This document shows positions 13,362 through 25,880 of a stretch of 64,000 nt of DNA, one piece after another. The position numbers were made by a program, and so were the translations under genes. How positions within the stretch are numbered: the stretch's first letter is position 1; the number at the start of each line of letters is the position of its first letter. The notes beneath the pieces are model-generated. The model was not told the origin of the DNA. It was given only the letters and a program-made list of their open reading frames with translations, and did no database searches. The stretch covers positions 2,232,001 to 2,296,000 of the forward strand of contig NW_027475142.1 in the NCBI RefSeq assembly GCF_051020985.1, in the 5' to 3' direction. Source of the stretch: Nomia melanderi. Its lineage: Eukaryota; Arthropoda; Insecta; Hymenoptera; Halictidae.

Positions 13362-15988
13362 TCCTCCTGCAGACAATGCACTTTGATTTATTGCGCTATC
13401 TGTAATAGCACCCGAGATATCACCAGATATATATTGGATTTTTCCCTGACCTTGAGGGTCCGAACCCATGAGACGGTGGTTTTCTCAGCGCCTGGAGGTC
13501 CGAGGTTGTTCCCGCTGCACAGATCCATGCGCTAGGGCCTCCTGCAGACAATGCACTTTGATTTATTGCGCTATCTCCAATAGCACCCGAGATATCACCA
13601 GATATATTTTGGATTTTTCCCTGACCCTGAGGTTCCGACCGCATGAGACGGCGGTTTCCTCGGCCCCTGGTGGTCTGAGGTCGTTCCCGCTGCACAGATT
13701 CATGCGCTAGGGCCTCCTGCAGACAATGCACTTTGATTTATTTCGCTATCTCTAATAGCACCCGAGATATCACCAGATATATATTATTGGATTTTTCCCT
13801 GACCCTGAGGGTCCGACACCATGTGACGGTGGTTTTCTCGGCCCCTGGTGGTCCGAGGTCGTTCCCGCTGCACAGATTCATTCGCCAGTGCATCCTACAG
13901 ACAATGCACTTTGATTTATTGCGCTATCTCTAATAGCACCAGAGATATCACCAGATATATATTGGATTTTTCCCTGACCCTGACAGTCCGACCCCATGAG
14001 ACGGTGGTTTTCTCGGCCCCTGGTGGTCCGAGGTCGTTCCCGCTGCAGAGATTCATGCGCCAGGGCCTCCTGCAGATAATACACTTTGGTTTATTGCGCT
14101 ATCTCTCATAGCAGCCGAGATATCACCAGATATATATTGAATTTTTCCTTGACCCTGACAGTCCGACCCCATGACACGGTAGTTTCTTCGGCCCCTGGTG
14201 GTCTGAGGTCGTTCCCGCTGCACAGATTCATGCGCTAGGGCCTCCGGCAGATAATTCACTTCGGTTTAGTGCGCTATCTCTAATAGCAGCCGAGATATCA
14301 CCAGATATATATTGGTTTTTCCCTGACCCTGACAGTCCGACCCCATGAGACGGTGGTTTTCTCGGCCCCTGGTGGTCCGAGGTCGTTCCCGCTGCACAGA
14401 TTCATGCGCCAGGGCCTCCTGCAGACAATGCACTTTGATTTATTGCGCTATCTGTAATAGCACCCGAGATATCACCAGATATATGCTGGATTTTTCCCTG
14501 TCCCTGAGTGTCCGGCCCCATGAGACGGTAGTTTTCTCGGCCCCTGGTGGTCCGAGGTCGTTCCTGCTGCACAGATTCATGCGCTAGGGCCTCCTGCAGA
14601 CAATGCACTTTGATTTATTTCGCTATCTCTAATAGCACCCGAGATATCACCAGATATATATTGGATTTTTCCTTGACCCTGAGTGTCCGGCCCCATGAGA
14701 CGGTAGTTTTCTCGGCCCCTGGTGGTCCGAGGTCGTTCCCGCTGCAAAGATTCATGCGCTAGGGCCCCCTGCAGACAATGCACTTTGGTTTATTGCGCTA
14801 TCTCTAATAGCACCCTAGATATCACCAGATGTATGCTGGATTTTTACATGACCTTGGTTGACGGATTCCGGATATCTGTAATTTTCTCGGCCCCTGGTGG
14901 TCCGAGATCGTTCCCGCCGCACCGATTCATGCGCCAGGGCCTCCTGCAGATAATTCACTTTGGTTTATTGCGCTATCTCTAATAGCACCAGAGATATCAC
15001 CAGATATATATTGGATTTTTCCCTTACCTTGACAGTCCGACCCCATGAGACGGTGTTTTTCTCGGCCCCTGGTAGTCCGAGGTCCTTCCCGCTGCACAGA
15101 TTCATGCGCCAGGGCCTCCTGCAGACAATGCACTTTGATTTATTGCGCTATCTCTAATAGCACCCGAGATATCACCCGATATATATTGGATTTTTCCCTG
15201 ACCCTGACAGCTCGACCCCATGAGACGGTGGTTTTCTCGGCCCCTGGTGGTCCGAGATCGTTCCCGCTGCACAGATTCATGCGCCAGGGCCTCCTCTAGA
15301 TAATTCACTTTGGTTTATTGTGCTATCTCTAATAGCACCCGAGATATCACCAGATATGTATTGGATTTTTTCCTGACCCTGAGTGTCCGACCCCATGAGA
15401 CGGTGGTTTTCTCGGCCCGTGGTGGTCCGAGGTCGTTCCCGCTGCAAAGATTCATGCGCTAGGGCCCCCTGCAGACAAGGCACTTTGGTTTATAGCGCTA
15501 TCTCTAATAGCACCCTAGATATCACCAGATGTATGCTGGATTTTTACATGACCTTGGTTGACGGATTCCGAATATCTGTAATTTTCTCGGCCCCTGGTGG
15601 TCCGAGGTCGTTCCTGCTGCACAGATTCATTCGCCAGGGCCTCCTGCAGATAATTCACTTTGGTTTATTGCGATATCTCTGATAGCACCAGAGATATCAC
15701 CAGATATATATTGGATTTTTCCCTGACCCTGACAGTCCGACCCCATGAGACGGTGGTTTTCTCGGCCCCTGGTGGTCCGAGGTCGTTCCCGCTGCACAGG
15801 TTCATGCGCCAGGGACTGCTGCAGACAATGCACTTTGATTTATGGCGCTATCTGTGATCGCACCCGAGATATCACCAGAATTATATTGGATATTTCCCTG
15901 ACCCTGACAGTCCGGCCCCATGTGTCGGTGGTTTTCTCGGCCCCTGGTGTTCCGACGCCGTTCCCGCTGCACAGATTCATGCGCCAGG
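13362..15988 (+). repeat. Domain B HOR copy 2, 15 monomers (2,627 bp)
   Basis: This matches B copy 1 unit by unit, including its rare CCAGAATTATATTGG monomer (15,877 against 13,250). It lacks the monomer equivalent to about 11,430-11,620. The junction is a chimeric monomer near 14,220-14,235. Confidence 0.85.
14110..14284 (+). repeat. Chimeric monomer at the B2 deletion joint
   Basis: The left part, through GGTGGTCTGAGG, equals the B1 unit near 11,345-11,430. The right part, GCGCTAGGGCCTCCGGCAG, equals the following B1 unit near 11,605. The switch lies inside the shared CGCTGCACAGATTCATGCGC. This is the expected product of unequal crossing-over or slippage that removes exactly one repeat. 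Confidence 0.8.
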
Positions 15989-16309
15989 TCCTCCTGCAGA
16001 TAATTCACTTTGGTCTATTGCGCTATCTCTAATAGCACCCGAGATATCACCAGATATATATTGGATTTTTCCCTGGCCCTGAGTGTCCGGCCCCATGAGA
16101 CGGTAGTTTTCTCGGCCCCTGGTGTTCCGAGGTCGTTCCCGCTGCACAGATGCATGCGCCAGGGCCTCCTCCAGACAATGCACTTTGGTTTATTGCGCTA
16201 TCTGTAATAGCACCCGAGATATCACCAGATTTATATTGGATTTTTCCCTGACCCTGAGTGTCCGGCCCCATGAGACGGTAGTTTTCTCGGCGCCTGGTGG
16301 TTCGAGGTC
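15989..16309 (+). repeat. Linker monomers between B2 and B3
   Basis: About two satellite units do not match the B copies in register: GGCCCTGAGTGTCC at about 16,075 and a TTTATATTGG unit at about 16,230. A GGTTCGAGGTC variant lies at 16,299-16,309. Confidence 0.6.
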
Positions 16310-17117
16310 GTTCCTGCTGCACAGATTCATTCGCCAGTGCATCCTACAGACAATGCACTTTGATTTATTGCGCTATCTCTAATAGCACCAGAGATATCAC
16401 CAGATATATATTGGATTTTTCCCTGACCCTGACAGTCCGACCCCATGAGACGGTGGTTTTCTCGGCCCCTGGTGGTCCGAGGTCGTTCCCGCTGCAGAGA
16501 TTCATGCGCCAGGGCCTCCTGCAGATAATACACTTTGGTTTATTGCGCTATCTCTCATAGCAGCCGAGATATCACCAGATATATATTGAATTTTTCCTTG
16601 ACCCTGACAGTCCGACCCCATGACACGGTAGTTTCTTCGGCCCCTGGTGGTCTGAGGTCGTTCCCGCTGCACAGATTCATGCGCCAGGGCCTCCTGCAGA
16701 CAATGCACTTTGATTTATTGCGCTATCTCTAATAGCACCCGAGATATCACCAGATATATATTGAATTTTTCCCTGACCCTGACAGTCCGACCCCATGAGA
16801 CGGTGGTTTTCTCGGCCCCTGGTGGTCCGATGTCGTTCCCACTGCACAGATTCATGCGCTAGGGCCTCCGGCAGATAATTCACTTCGGTTTAGTGCGCTA
16901 TCTCTAATAGCAGCCGAGATATCACCAGATATATATTGGTTTTTCCCTGACCCTGACAGTCCGACCCCATGTGACGGTGGTTTTCTCGGCCCCTGGTGGT
17001 CCGAGGTCGTTCCCGCTGCACAGATTCATGCGCCAGGGCCTCCTGCAGACAATGCACTTTGATTTATTGCGCTATCTGTAATAGCACCCGAGATATCACC
17101 AGATATATGCTGGATTT
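16310..17117 (+). repeat. Domain B HOR copy 3, partial
   Basis: This matches 11,059-11,866 at an offset of 5,251 bp (30 monomers). It retains the monomer that copy 2 lost. At about 17,118 it switches into a cassette-variant unit that B1 does not have at that point. Confidence 0.8.
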
Positions 17118-17244
17118 TTACATGACCTTGGGTGACGGATTCCGAATATCTGTAATTTTCTCGGCCCCTGGTGGTCCGAGGTCGATCCCATTGCACAGAT
17201 TCATGCGCCAGGGCCCCCTGCAGATAATTCACTTTGGTTTAGTG
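17118..17244 (+). repeat. Transition from domain B to domain C
   Basis: One cassette-variant monomer (TTACATGACCTTGGGTGACG) joins the partial B3 copy to the first C unit. The join lies at the T5 tract, which both monomer types share. Confidence 0.6.
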
Positions 17245-18994
17245 CGCTATCTGTAAGAGCACCCGAGATATCACCAGATATATATTGAATTTTTCCCCGA
17301 CCCTGACAGTCCGGCCCCATGAGACGGTGGTTTTCTCGGCCCCTGGTGGTCCGAGGTCGTTCCCGCTGCACACATTCATGCGCCAGGGCCTCCTGCAGAC
17401 AATGCACTTTGGTTTATTGCGCTATCTCTAATAGCACCCGAGATATCACCAGATATATGTTGGATTTTTCCCTGCCCCTGACAGCCCGGCCCCATGTGTC
17501 GGTGGTTTTCTCGGCCCCTGGTGGTCCGAGGTCGAACCCGCTGCCCAGATTCATGCGCCAGGGCCTCCTGCAGATAATTCACTTTGGATTAGCGCGCTAT
17601 CTGTAATAGCACCCGAGATATCACCAGATTTATATTGGATTTTCCCCAGACCCTGAGAGTCCGGCCCCATGAGATGGTGGTTTTCTCGGCCCCTGGTGGT
17701 CCAAGGTCGTTCCCGCTGCACAGATTCATGCGCCAGGGCCTCCTATAGATAATTCACTTTGGTTTATTGCGCTATCTCTAACAGCACCCGAGAAATCACC
17801 AGATATATATTTGATTTTTCCCTGACCCTGACAGTCCGGCCCCATGTGTCGACGGTTTTCTCGGTCCATCGTGGTCCGAGGTCGATCGCGCTGAACAGAT
17901 TCATGCCCCAGGGCTTCCTGCAGACAATTCACTTTGGTTTATTGCGCTATCTGTAATAGCACCCAAGATGTCACCAGATATATGCTGGATTTTTACATGA
18001 CCTTGGGTGACGGATTCCGAATATCTGTAATATTCTCGGCGCCTGGTGGTCCGAGGTCGGTCCTGCTGCACAGATTCATTCGCCAGTGCCTCCTACAGAC
18101 AATGCACTTTGGTTTATTGCGCTATCTGTAATAGCACCCGAGACATCACCAGATATATATTGGATTTTTCCCTGACCCTGCCAGTCCGGCCCCATGAGAC
18201 GGTGATTTTCTCGGCACCTGGTGGTCCGAGGTCGTTCCCGCTGCACAGATTCATGCGCCAGCGCCTCCTGCAGACAATGCACTTTTGTTTATTGCGCTAT
18301 CTCTAATAGCACCCGAGATATCACCATATATATATTGGATTTTTTCCTGACCCTGAGTGTCCGGCCCCATGAGACGGTCGTTTTCTCGGCCCCTGGTGGT
18401 CCGAGGTCGCTCCCGCTGCACAGATTCATGCGCTAGGGCCTCCTACAGACAAGGCACTTTGATTTATTGCGCTATCTGTAATAGCACCCGAGATATCACC
18501 AGGATATATATTGGATTTTTCCCTGACCCTGAGTGTCCGACTCCATGAGACGATGGTTTTCTCGGCCCATGGTGGTCCGAGGTCGTTCCCGCTGCACACA
18601 TTCATGCGCCTGGGCCTCCTGCAGACAATGCACTTTGATTTATTGAGCTATCTCTAATAACACCCGAGATATCAACAGATACATATTGGATTTTTCCCTG
18701 ACCCTGACAGTCCGGCCCCATGTGTCGATGGTTTTCTCGGTCCCTCGTGGTCCGCGGTCGATCCCACTGCACATATTCATGCGCCCGGGCCTCCTGCAGA
18801 CAATGCACTTTGATTTATTGCGCTATCTGTAATAGCACCCGAGATATCATTAGATATATATTGGATTTTTCCCTGACCCTGAGTGTCCGGCCCCATGAGA
18901 CGGTGGTTTTCTCGGCCCCTGGTGGTCCGAGATCGATCCCGCTGACAGATTCATGCGCCAGGGGCTCCTACAGACAATGCACTTTGATTTATTG
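17245..18994 (+). repeat. Domain C HOR copy 1, 10 monomers (1,750 bp)
   Basis: The unit runs from CTATCTGTAAGAGC at about 17,245 to the same motif at about 18,995. It contains a CGAACCCGCTGCCCAG unit, a GAGAAATCACC unit, a CCAAGATGTCACC cassette unit and two units with small indels: an extra G in CACCAGGATAT and a 2-bp loss giving GCTGACAGATTC. Confidence 0.88.
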
Positions 18995-20252
18995 CGCTAT
19001 CTGTAAGAGCACCCGAGATATCACCAGATATATATTGAATTTTTCCCCGACCCTGACAGTCCGGCCCCATGAGACGGTGGTTTTCTCGGCCCCTGGTGGT
19101 CCGAGGTCGTTCCCGCTGCACACATTCATGCGCCAGGGCCTCCTGCAGACAATGCACTTTGGTTTATTGCGCTATCTCTAATAGCACCCGAGATATCACC
19201 AGATATATGTTGGATTTTTCCCTGACCCTGACAGCCCGGCCCCATGTGTCGGTGGTTTTCTCGGCCCCTGGTGGTCCGAGGTCGAACCCGCTGCCCAGAT
19301 TCATGCGCCAGGGCCTCCTGCAGATAATTCACTTTGGATTAGCGCGCTATCTGTAATAGCACCCGAGATATCACCAGATTTATATTGGATTTTCCCCAGA
19401 CCCTGAGAGTCCGGCCCCATGAGATGGTGGTTTTCTCGGCCCCTGGTGGTCCAAGGTCGTTCCCGCTGCACAGATTCATGCGCCAGGGCCTCCTATAGAT
19501 AATTCACTTTGGTTTATTGCGCTATCTCTAACAGCACCCGAGAAATCACCAGATATATATTTGATTTTTCCCTGACCCTGACAGTCCGGCCCCATGTGTC
19601 GACGGTTTTCTCGGTCCATCGTGGTCCGAGGTCGATCGCGCTGAACAGATTCATGCCCCAGGGCTTCCTGCAGACAATTCACTTTGGTTTATTGCGCTAT
19701 CTGTAATAGCACCCAAGATGTCACCAGATATATGCTGGATTTTTACATGACCTTGGGTGACGGATTCCGAATATCTGTAATATTCTCGGCGCCTGGTGGT
19801 CCGAGGTCGGTCCTGCTGCACAGATTCATTCGCCAGTGCCTCCTACAGACAATGCACTTTGGTTTATTGCGCTATCTGTAATAGCACCCGAGACATCACC
19901 AGATATATATTGGATTTTTCCCTGACCCTGCCAGTCCGGCCCCATGAGACGGTGATTTTCTCGGCACCTGGTGGTCCGAGGTCGTTCCCGCTGCACAGAT
20001 TCATGCGCCAGCGCCTCCTGCAGACAATGCACTTTTGTTTATTGCGCTATCTCTAATAGCACCCGAGATATCACCATATATATATTGGATTTTTTCCTGA
20101 CCCTGAGTGTCCGGCCCCATGAGACGGTCGTTTTCTCGGCCCCTGGTGGTCCGAGGTCGCTCCCGCTGCACAGATTCATGCGCTAGGGCCTCCTACAGAC
20201 AAGGCACTTTGATTTATTGCGCTATCTGTAATAGCACCCGAGATATCACCAT
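18995..20252 (+). repeat. Domain C HOR copy 2, partial (about 1,258 bp)
   Basis: This is nearly identical to 17,245-18,502. I noticed one substitution: CCCTGCCCCTGACAG near 17,473 against CCCTGACCCTGACAG near 19,223. It then diverges at CACCA(G/T) into the four-monomer tandem. Confidence 0.88.
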
Positions 20253-21411
20253 ATATATATTGGATTTTCACCTGACCCTCAGTGTCCTGCTCCATGAGAC
20301 GGTGGTTTTCTCGGCCCCTGCTGGTCCGAGGTCGTTCCCGCTCCACAGATTCATGCGCCAGGGCCTCCTGCAGGCAATGCACTTTGGTTTATTGCGCTAT
20401 CTGTAATAGCACCCGAGATATCACCAGATATATATTGGATTTTTCCCCGACCCTGACAGTCCGGACCCATGAGACGGTGGTTTTCTCGGCCCCTGCTGGT
20501 CCGAGGTCGTTCCCGCTCCACAGATTCATGCGCCAGGGCCTCCTGCAGACAATGCACTTTGGTTTATTGCGCTATCTGTAATAGCACCCGAGATGTCACC
20601 AGATATATGCTGGATTTTTACATGAGCTTGGGTGACCGATTCCGAATATCTGTAATTTTCTCGGCGCCTGGTGGTCCGAGGTCGTTCCCGCTGCACAGAT
20701 TCATGCGCCAGGGCCTCCTATAGATAATTGACTTTGGTTTATTGCGCTATCTCTAATAGCACCCGAGATATCACCAGATACATATTGGATTTTTCCCTGA
20801 CACTGACAGATCGGCCCCATGTGTCGGTGGTTTTCTCGGCCCCTGGTGGTCCGAGGTCGTTCCCGCTGCACAGATTCATGTGCCAGGGACTCCTCCAGAC
20901 AATGCACTTTGGTTTATTGCGCTATCTCTAATAGCACCCGAGATATCACCATATATATATTGGATTTTCACCTGACCCTCAGTGTCCTGCTCCATGAGAC
21001 GGTGGTTTTCTCGGCCCCTGCTGGTCCGAGGTCGTTCCCGCTCCACAGATTCATGCGCCAGGGCCTCCTGCAGGCAATGCACTTTGGTATATTGCGCTAT
21101 CTGTAATAGCACCCGAGATATCACCAGATATATATTGGATTTTTCCCCTACCCTGACAGTCCGGACCCATGAGACGGTGGTTTTCTCGGCCCCTGCTGGT
21201 CCGAGGTCGTTCCCGCTCCACAGATTCATGCGCCAGGGCCTCCTGCAGACAATGCACTTTGGTTTATTGCGCTATCTGTAATAGCACCCGAGATGTCACC
21301 AGATATATGCTGGATTTTTACATGACCTTGGGTGACGGATTCCGAATATCTGTAATTTTCTCGGCGCCTGGTGGTCCGAGGTCGTTCCCGCTGCACAGAT
21401 TCATGCCCCAG
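20232..21411 (+). repeat. 4-monomer tandem duplication (700-bp period)
   Basis: The segment 20,232-20,710 recurs at 20,932-21,410. Markers are GATTTTCACCTGACCCTCAG, GTCCTGCTCC, CCCTGCTGGTCC and CGCTCCACAG, followed by a cassette-variant monomer (about 20,620 and 21,320). Confidence 0.82.
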
Positions 21412-24216
21412 GGCCTCCTGCAGACAATGCACTTTTGTTTATTGCGCTATCTCTAATAGCACCCGAGATATCACCATATATATATTGGATTTTTTCCTGA
21501 CCCTGAGTGTCCGGCCCCATGAGACGGTCGTTTTCTCGGCCCCTAGTGGTCCGAGGTCGTTCCCGCTGCACAGATTCATGCGCTAGGGCCTCCTACAGAC
21601 AAGGCACTTTGATTTATTGCGCTATCTGTAATAGCACCCGAGATATCACCAGGATATATGTTGGATTTTTCCCTGACCCTGAGTGTCCGACTCCATGAGA
21701 CGATGGTTTTCTCGGCCCATGGTGGTCCGAGGTCGTTCCCGCTGCACAGATTCATGCGCCTGGGCCTCCTGCAGACAATGCACTTTGGTTTATTGAGCTA
21801 TCTCTAATAACACCCGAGATATCAACAGATACATATTGGATTTTTCCCTGACCCTGACAGTCCGGCCCCATGTGTCGATGGTTTTCTCGGTCCCTCGTGG
21901 TCCGAGGTCGATCCCACTGCACATATTCATGCGCCCGGGCCTCCTACAGACAATGCACTTTGATTTATTGCGCTGTCCTTAATAGCACCCGAGATATCAC
22001 CAGATATATATTGGATTTTTCCCTGACCCTGACAGTCCGGCACCATGTGTCGATGGTTTTCTCGGTCCCTCGTGGTCCGAGGTCGATCCCGCCGAACAGA
22101 TTCATGCGCCAGGGCTTCCTGCAGACAATTCACTTTGGTTTATTGCGCTATCTGTAATAGCACCCGAGATATCACCAGATATAATGGATTTTTACATGAC
22201 CTTGGGTGACGGATTCCGAATATCTGTTATTTTCTCGGCGCCTGGTGGTCCGAGGTCGTTCCTGCTGCACAGATTCATTCGTCAGTGCCTCCTACAGACA
22301 ATGCACTTTGATTTATCGCGCTATCTCTAATAGCACCCGAGATATCACCAGATATATATTGCATTTTTCCCTGACCCTGACAGTCCGGCCCCATGAGACA
22401 GCGATTTTCTCGGCCCCTGGTGGTCCGAGGTCGATCCCATTGCACAGATTCATGCGCCAGGGCCTCCTACAGACAATGCACTTCGTTTTATTGCGCTATC
22501 TGTAATAGCACCCGAGATATCACCACATATATATATATATATGATTTTCCACTGACATTGAGTGCCCGGCCCCATGAGACCGTTGTTTTCTCGGCCCCTG
22601 GTGGTCCGAGGTCGTTCCGGCTGCTCAAATTCATGCGTCAGGGCCTCCTACAGACAAAGCACTTTGATTTATTGCGCTATCTGTAATAGCACCCGAGATA
22701 TCACCAGATATATATTGGATTTTTCCCTGACCCTGACGGTCCGGCCCCATGTGTCGATGGTTTTCTCGGTCCCTCGTTGTCCGAGGTAGATCCCGCTGAA
22801 CAAATTCATGTGCCAGGGCCTCCTGCAGACAATGCACTTTGGTTTATTTCGCTATCTCTAATAGCACCCGAGATATCACCAGATATATATTGGATTTTTC
22901 CTTGACCCTGACAGTCCGGCCCCATGTGTCGATGGATTTCTCGGTCCCTCGTGGTCCGAGGTCGATCCCGCTGCACAGATTCATGCGTCAGGGCCTCCTA
23001 CAGGCAATGCTCTTTGATTTATTGCGCTATCTGTAATAGCACCCGAGATATCACCAGATATATATTGGATTTTTCACTGACCCTGACGGTCCGGCCCCAT
23101 GTGTCGATGGTTTTCTCGGCCCCTCGTGGTCCGAGGTCGATCCCGCTGCACAGATTCATGCGTCAGGGCCTCCTACAGACAATGCACTTTGATTTATATC
23201 GCTATCTCTAATAGCACCCGAGATATCACCAGATATATATTGGATTTTTTCCTGACCCTGAGTGTCCGGCCCCATGAGACGGTCGTTTTCTCGGCCCCTG
23301 GTGGTCCGAGGTCGCTCCCGCTGCACAGATTCATGCGCTAGGGCCTCCTACAGACAAGGCACTTTGATTTATTGCGCTATCTGTAATAGCACCCGAGATA
23401 TCACCAGGATATATATTGGATTTTTCCCTGACCCTGAGTGTCCGACTCCATGAGACGATGGTTTTCTCGGCCCATGGTGGTCCGAGGTCGTTCCCGCTGC
23501 ACACATTCATGCGCCTGGGCCTCCTGCAGACAATGCACTTTGATTTATTGAGCTATCTCTAATAACACCCGAGATATCAACAGATACATATTGGATTTTT
23601 CCCTGACCCTGACAGTCCGGCCCCATGTGTCGATGGTTTTCTCGGTCCCTCGTGGTCCGCGGTCGATCCCACTGCACATATTCATGCACCCGGGCCTCCT
23701 ACAGACAATGCACTTTGATTTATTGCGCTATCTGTAATAGCACCCGAGATATCATTAGATATATATTGGATTTTTACCTGACCCTGAGTGTCCGGCCCCA
23801 TGAGACGGTGGTTTTCTCGGCCCCTGGTGGTCCGAGATCGATCCCGCTGACAGATTCATGCGCCAGGGGCTCCTACAGACAATGCACTTTGATTTATTGC
23901 GCTATCTGTAATAGCACCCGAGATATCACCAGGATATATATTGGATTTTTCCCTGACCCTGTGTGTCCGGCCCCATGAGACGGTGGTTTTCTCGGCCCCT
24001 GGTGGTCCGAGATCGATCCCGCTGACAGATTCATGCGCCAGGGCCTCCTACAGACAATGCACTTTGATTTATTGCGCTGTCCTTAATAGCACCCGAGATA
24101 TCACCAGATATATATTGGATTCTTCACTGACCCAGACAGTCCGGCCCCATGTGTCGGTGGTTTTCTCGGCCCATGGTGGTCCGAGGTCGTTCCCGCTGCA
24201 CAGTTTCATGCGCCAG
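21412..24216 (+). repeat. Domain D HOR copy 1, 16 monomers (2,805 bp)
   Basis: The offset of 2,805 bp to copy 2 holds for many consecutive units. Diagnostic features are GGTCGTTTTCTCGG, CACCAGGATAT, GGCCCATGGTGG, AACAGATACATATTGG, TGTCGATGG with GGTCCCTCG, TGTCCTTAATAGC, a shortened GATATAATGG cassette unit and an (AT)8 tract. Confidence 0.87.
22527..22542 (+). repeat. (AT)8 tract inside a monomer
   Basis: The usual CCAGATATATATTGG segment is replaced by CCAC, then (AT)8, then GATTTTCC. This is a dinucleotide expansion seen only in D/J-type monomers. Confidence 0.9.
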
Positions 24217-25331
24217 GGCCTCCTGCAGACAATGCACTTTTGTTTATTGCGCTATCTCTAATAGCACCCGAGATATCACCATATATATATTGGATTTTTT
24301 CCTGACCCTGAGTGTCCGGCCCCATGAGACGGTCGTTTTCTCGGCCCCTGGTGGTCCGAGGTCGTTCCCGCTGCACAGATTCATGCGCTAGGGCCTCCTA
24401 CAGACAAGGCACTTTGATTTATTGCGCTATCTGTAATAGCACCCGAGATATCACCAGGATATATGTTGGATTTTTCCCTGACCCTGAGTGTCCGACTCCA
24501 TGAGACGATGGTTTTCTCGGCCCATGGTGGTCCGAGGTCGTTCCCGCTGCACAGATTCATGCGCCTGGGCCTCCTGCAGACAATGCACTTTGGTTTATTG
24601 AGCTATCTCTAATAACACCCGAGATATCAACAGATACATATTGGATTTTTCCCTGACCCTGACAGTCCGGCCCCATGTGTCGATGGTTTTCTCGGTCCCT
24701 CGTGGTCCGAGGTCGATCCCACTGCACATATTCATGCGCCCGGGCCTCCTACAGACAATGCACTTTGATTTATTGCGCTGTCCTTAATAGCACCCGAGAT
24801 ATCACCAGATATATATTGGATTTTTCCCTGACCCTGACAGTCCGGCACCATGTGTCGATGGTTTTCTCGGTCCCTCGTGGTCCGAGGTCGATCCCGCCGA
24901 ACAGATTCATGCGCCAGGGCTTCCTGCAGACAATTCACTTTGGTTTATTGCGCTATCTGTAATAGCACCCGAGATATCACCAGATATAATGGATTTTTAC
25001 ATGACCTTGGGTGACGGATTCCGAATATCTGTTATTTTCTCGGCGCCTGGTGGTCCGAGGTCGTTCCTGCTGCACAGATTCATTCGTCAGTGCCTCCTAC
25101 AGACAATGCACTTTGATTTATCGCGCTATCTCTAATAGCACCCGAGATATCACCAGATATATATTGCATTTTTCCCTGACCCTGACAGTCCGGCCCCATG
25201 AGACAGCGATTTTCTCGGCCCCTGGTGGTCCGAGGTCGATCCCATTGCACAGATTCATGCGCCAGGGCCTCCTACAGACAATGCACTTCGTTTTATTGCG
25301 CTATCTGTAATAGCACCCGAGATATCACCAC

Positions 25332-25347
25332 ATATATATATATATAT
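25332..25347 (+). repeat. (AT)8 tract inside a monomer, D2 copy
   Basis: Same tract and flanks as at 22,527, exactly 2,805 bp downstream. Confidence 0.9.
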
Positions 25348-25493
25348 GATTTTCCACTGACATTGAGTGCCCGGCCCCATGAGACCGTTGTTTTCTCGGC
25401 CCCTGGTGGTCCGAGGTCGTTCCGGCTGCTCAAATTCATGCGTCAGGGCCTCCTACAGACAAAGCACTTTGATTTATTGCGCTATCTGTAATA

Positions 25494-25668
25494 GCACCCG
25501 AGATATCACCAGATATATATTGGATTTTTCCCTGACCCTGACGGTCCGGCCCCATGTGTCGATGGTTTTCTCGGTCCCTCGTTGTCCGAGGTAGATCCCG
25601 CTGCACAGATTCATGCGTCAGGGCCTCCTACAGGCAATGCTCTTTGATTTATTGCGCTATCTGTAATA
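25494..25668 (+). repeat. Chimeric monomer at the D2 deletion joint
   Basis: The left part (TCGTTGTCCGAGGTAGATC) equals the unit at about 22,770-22,795. The right part (GCACAGATTCATGCGTCAGG) equals the next unit at about 22,975. The switch falls within CCCGCTG at about 25,597-25,603. The same joint is present at about 63,881-63,887. Confidence 0.82.
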
Positions 25669-25880
25669 GCACCCGAGATATCACCAGATATATATTGGAT
25701 TTTTCACTGACCCTGACGGTCCGGCCCCATGTGTCGATGGTTTTCTCGGCCCCTCGTGGTCCGAGGTCGATCCCGCTGCACAGATTCATGCGTCAGGGCC
25801 TCCTACAGACAATGCACTTTGATTTATATCGCTTTCTCTAATAGCACCCGAGATATCACCAGATATATATTGGATTTTTC

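Larger units (their letters stand above)
24217..25880 (+). repeat. Domain D HOR copy 2, partial with one monomer lost
   Basis: This matches D copy 1 at 2,805 bp up to about 25,600. From there to about 25,880 the offset is 2,630 bp, which is one monomer less. The joint is a chimeric unit. Confidence 0.87.

Noticed and set aside
16299..16309. RNA polymerase III B-box-like GGTTCGAGGTC, hinting at a tRNA/SINE origin
   Set aside because: It is a single variant of the common GGTCCGAGGTC. No matching A box at suitable spacing and no terminator were seen.
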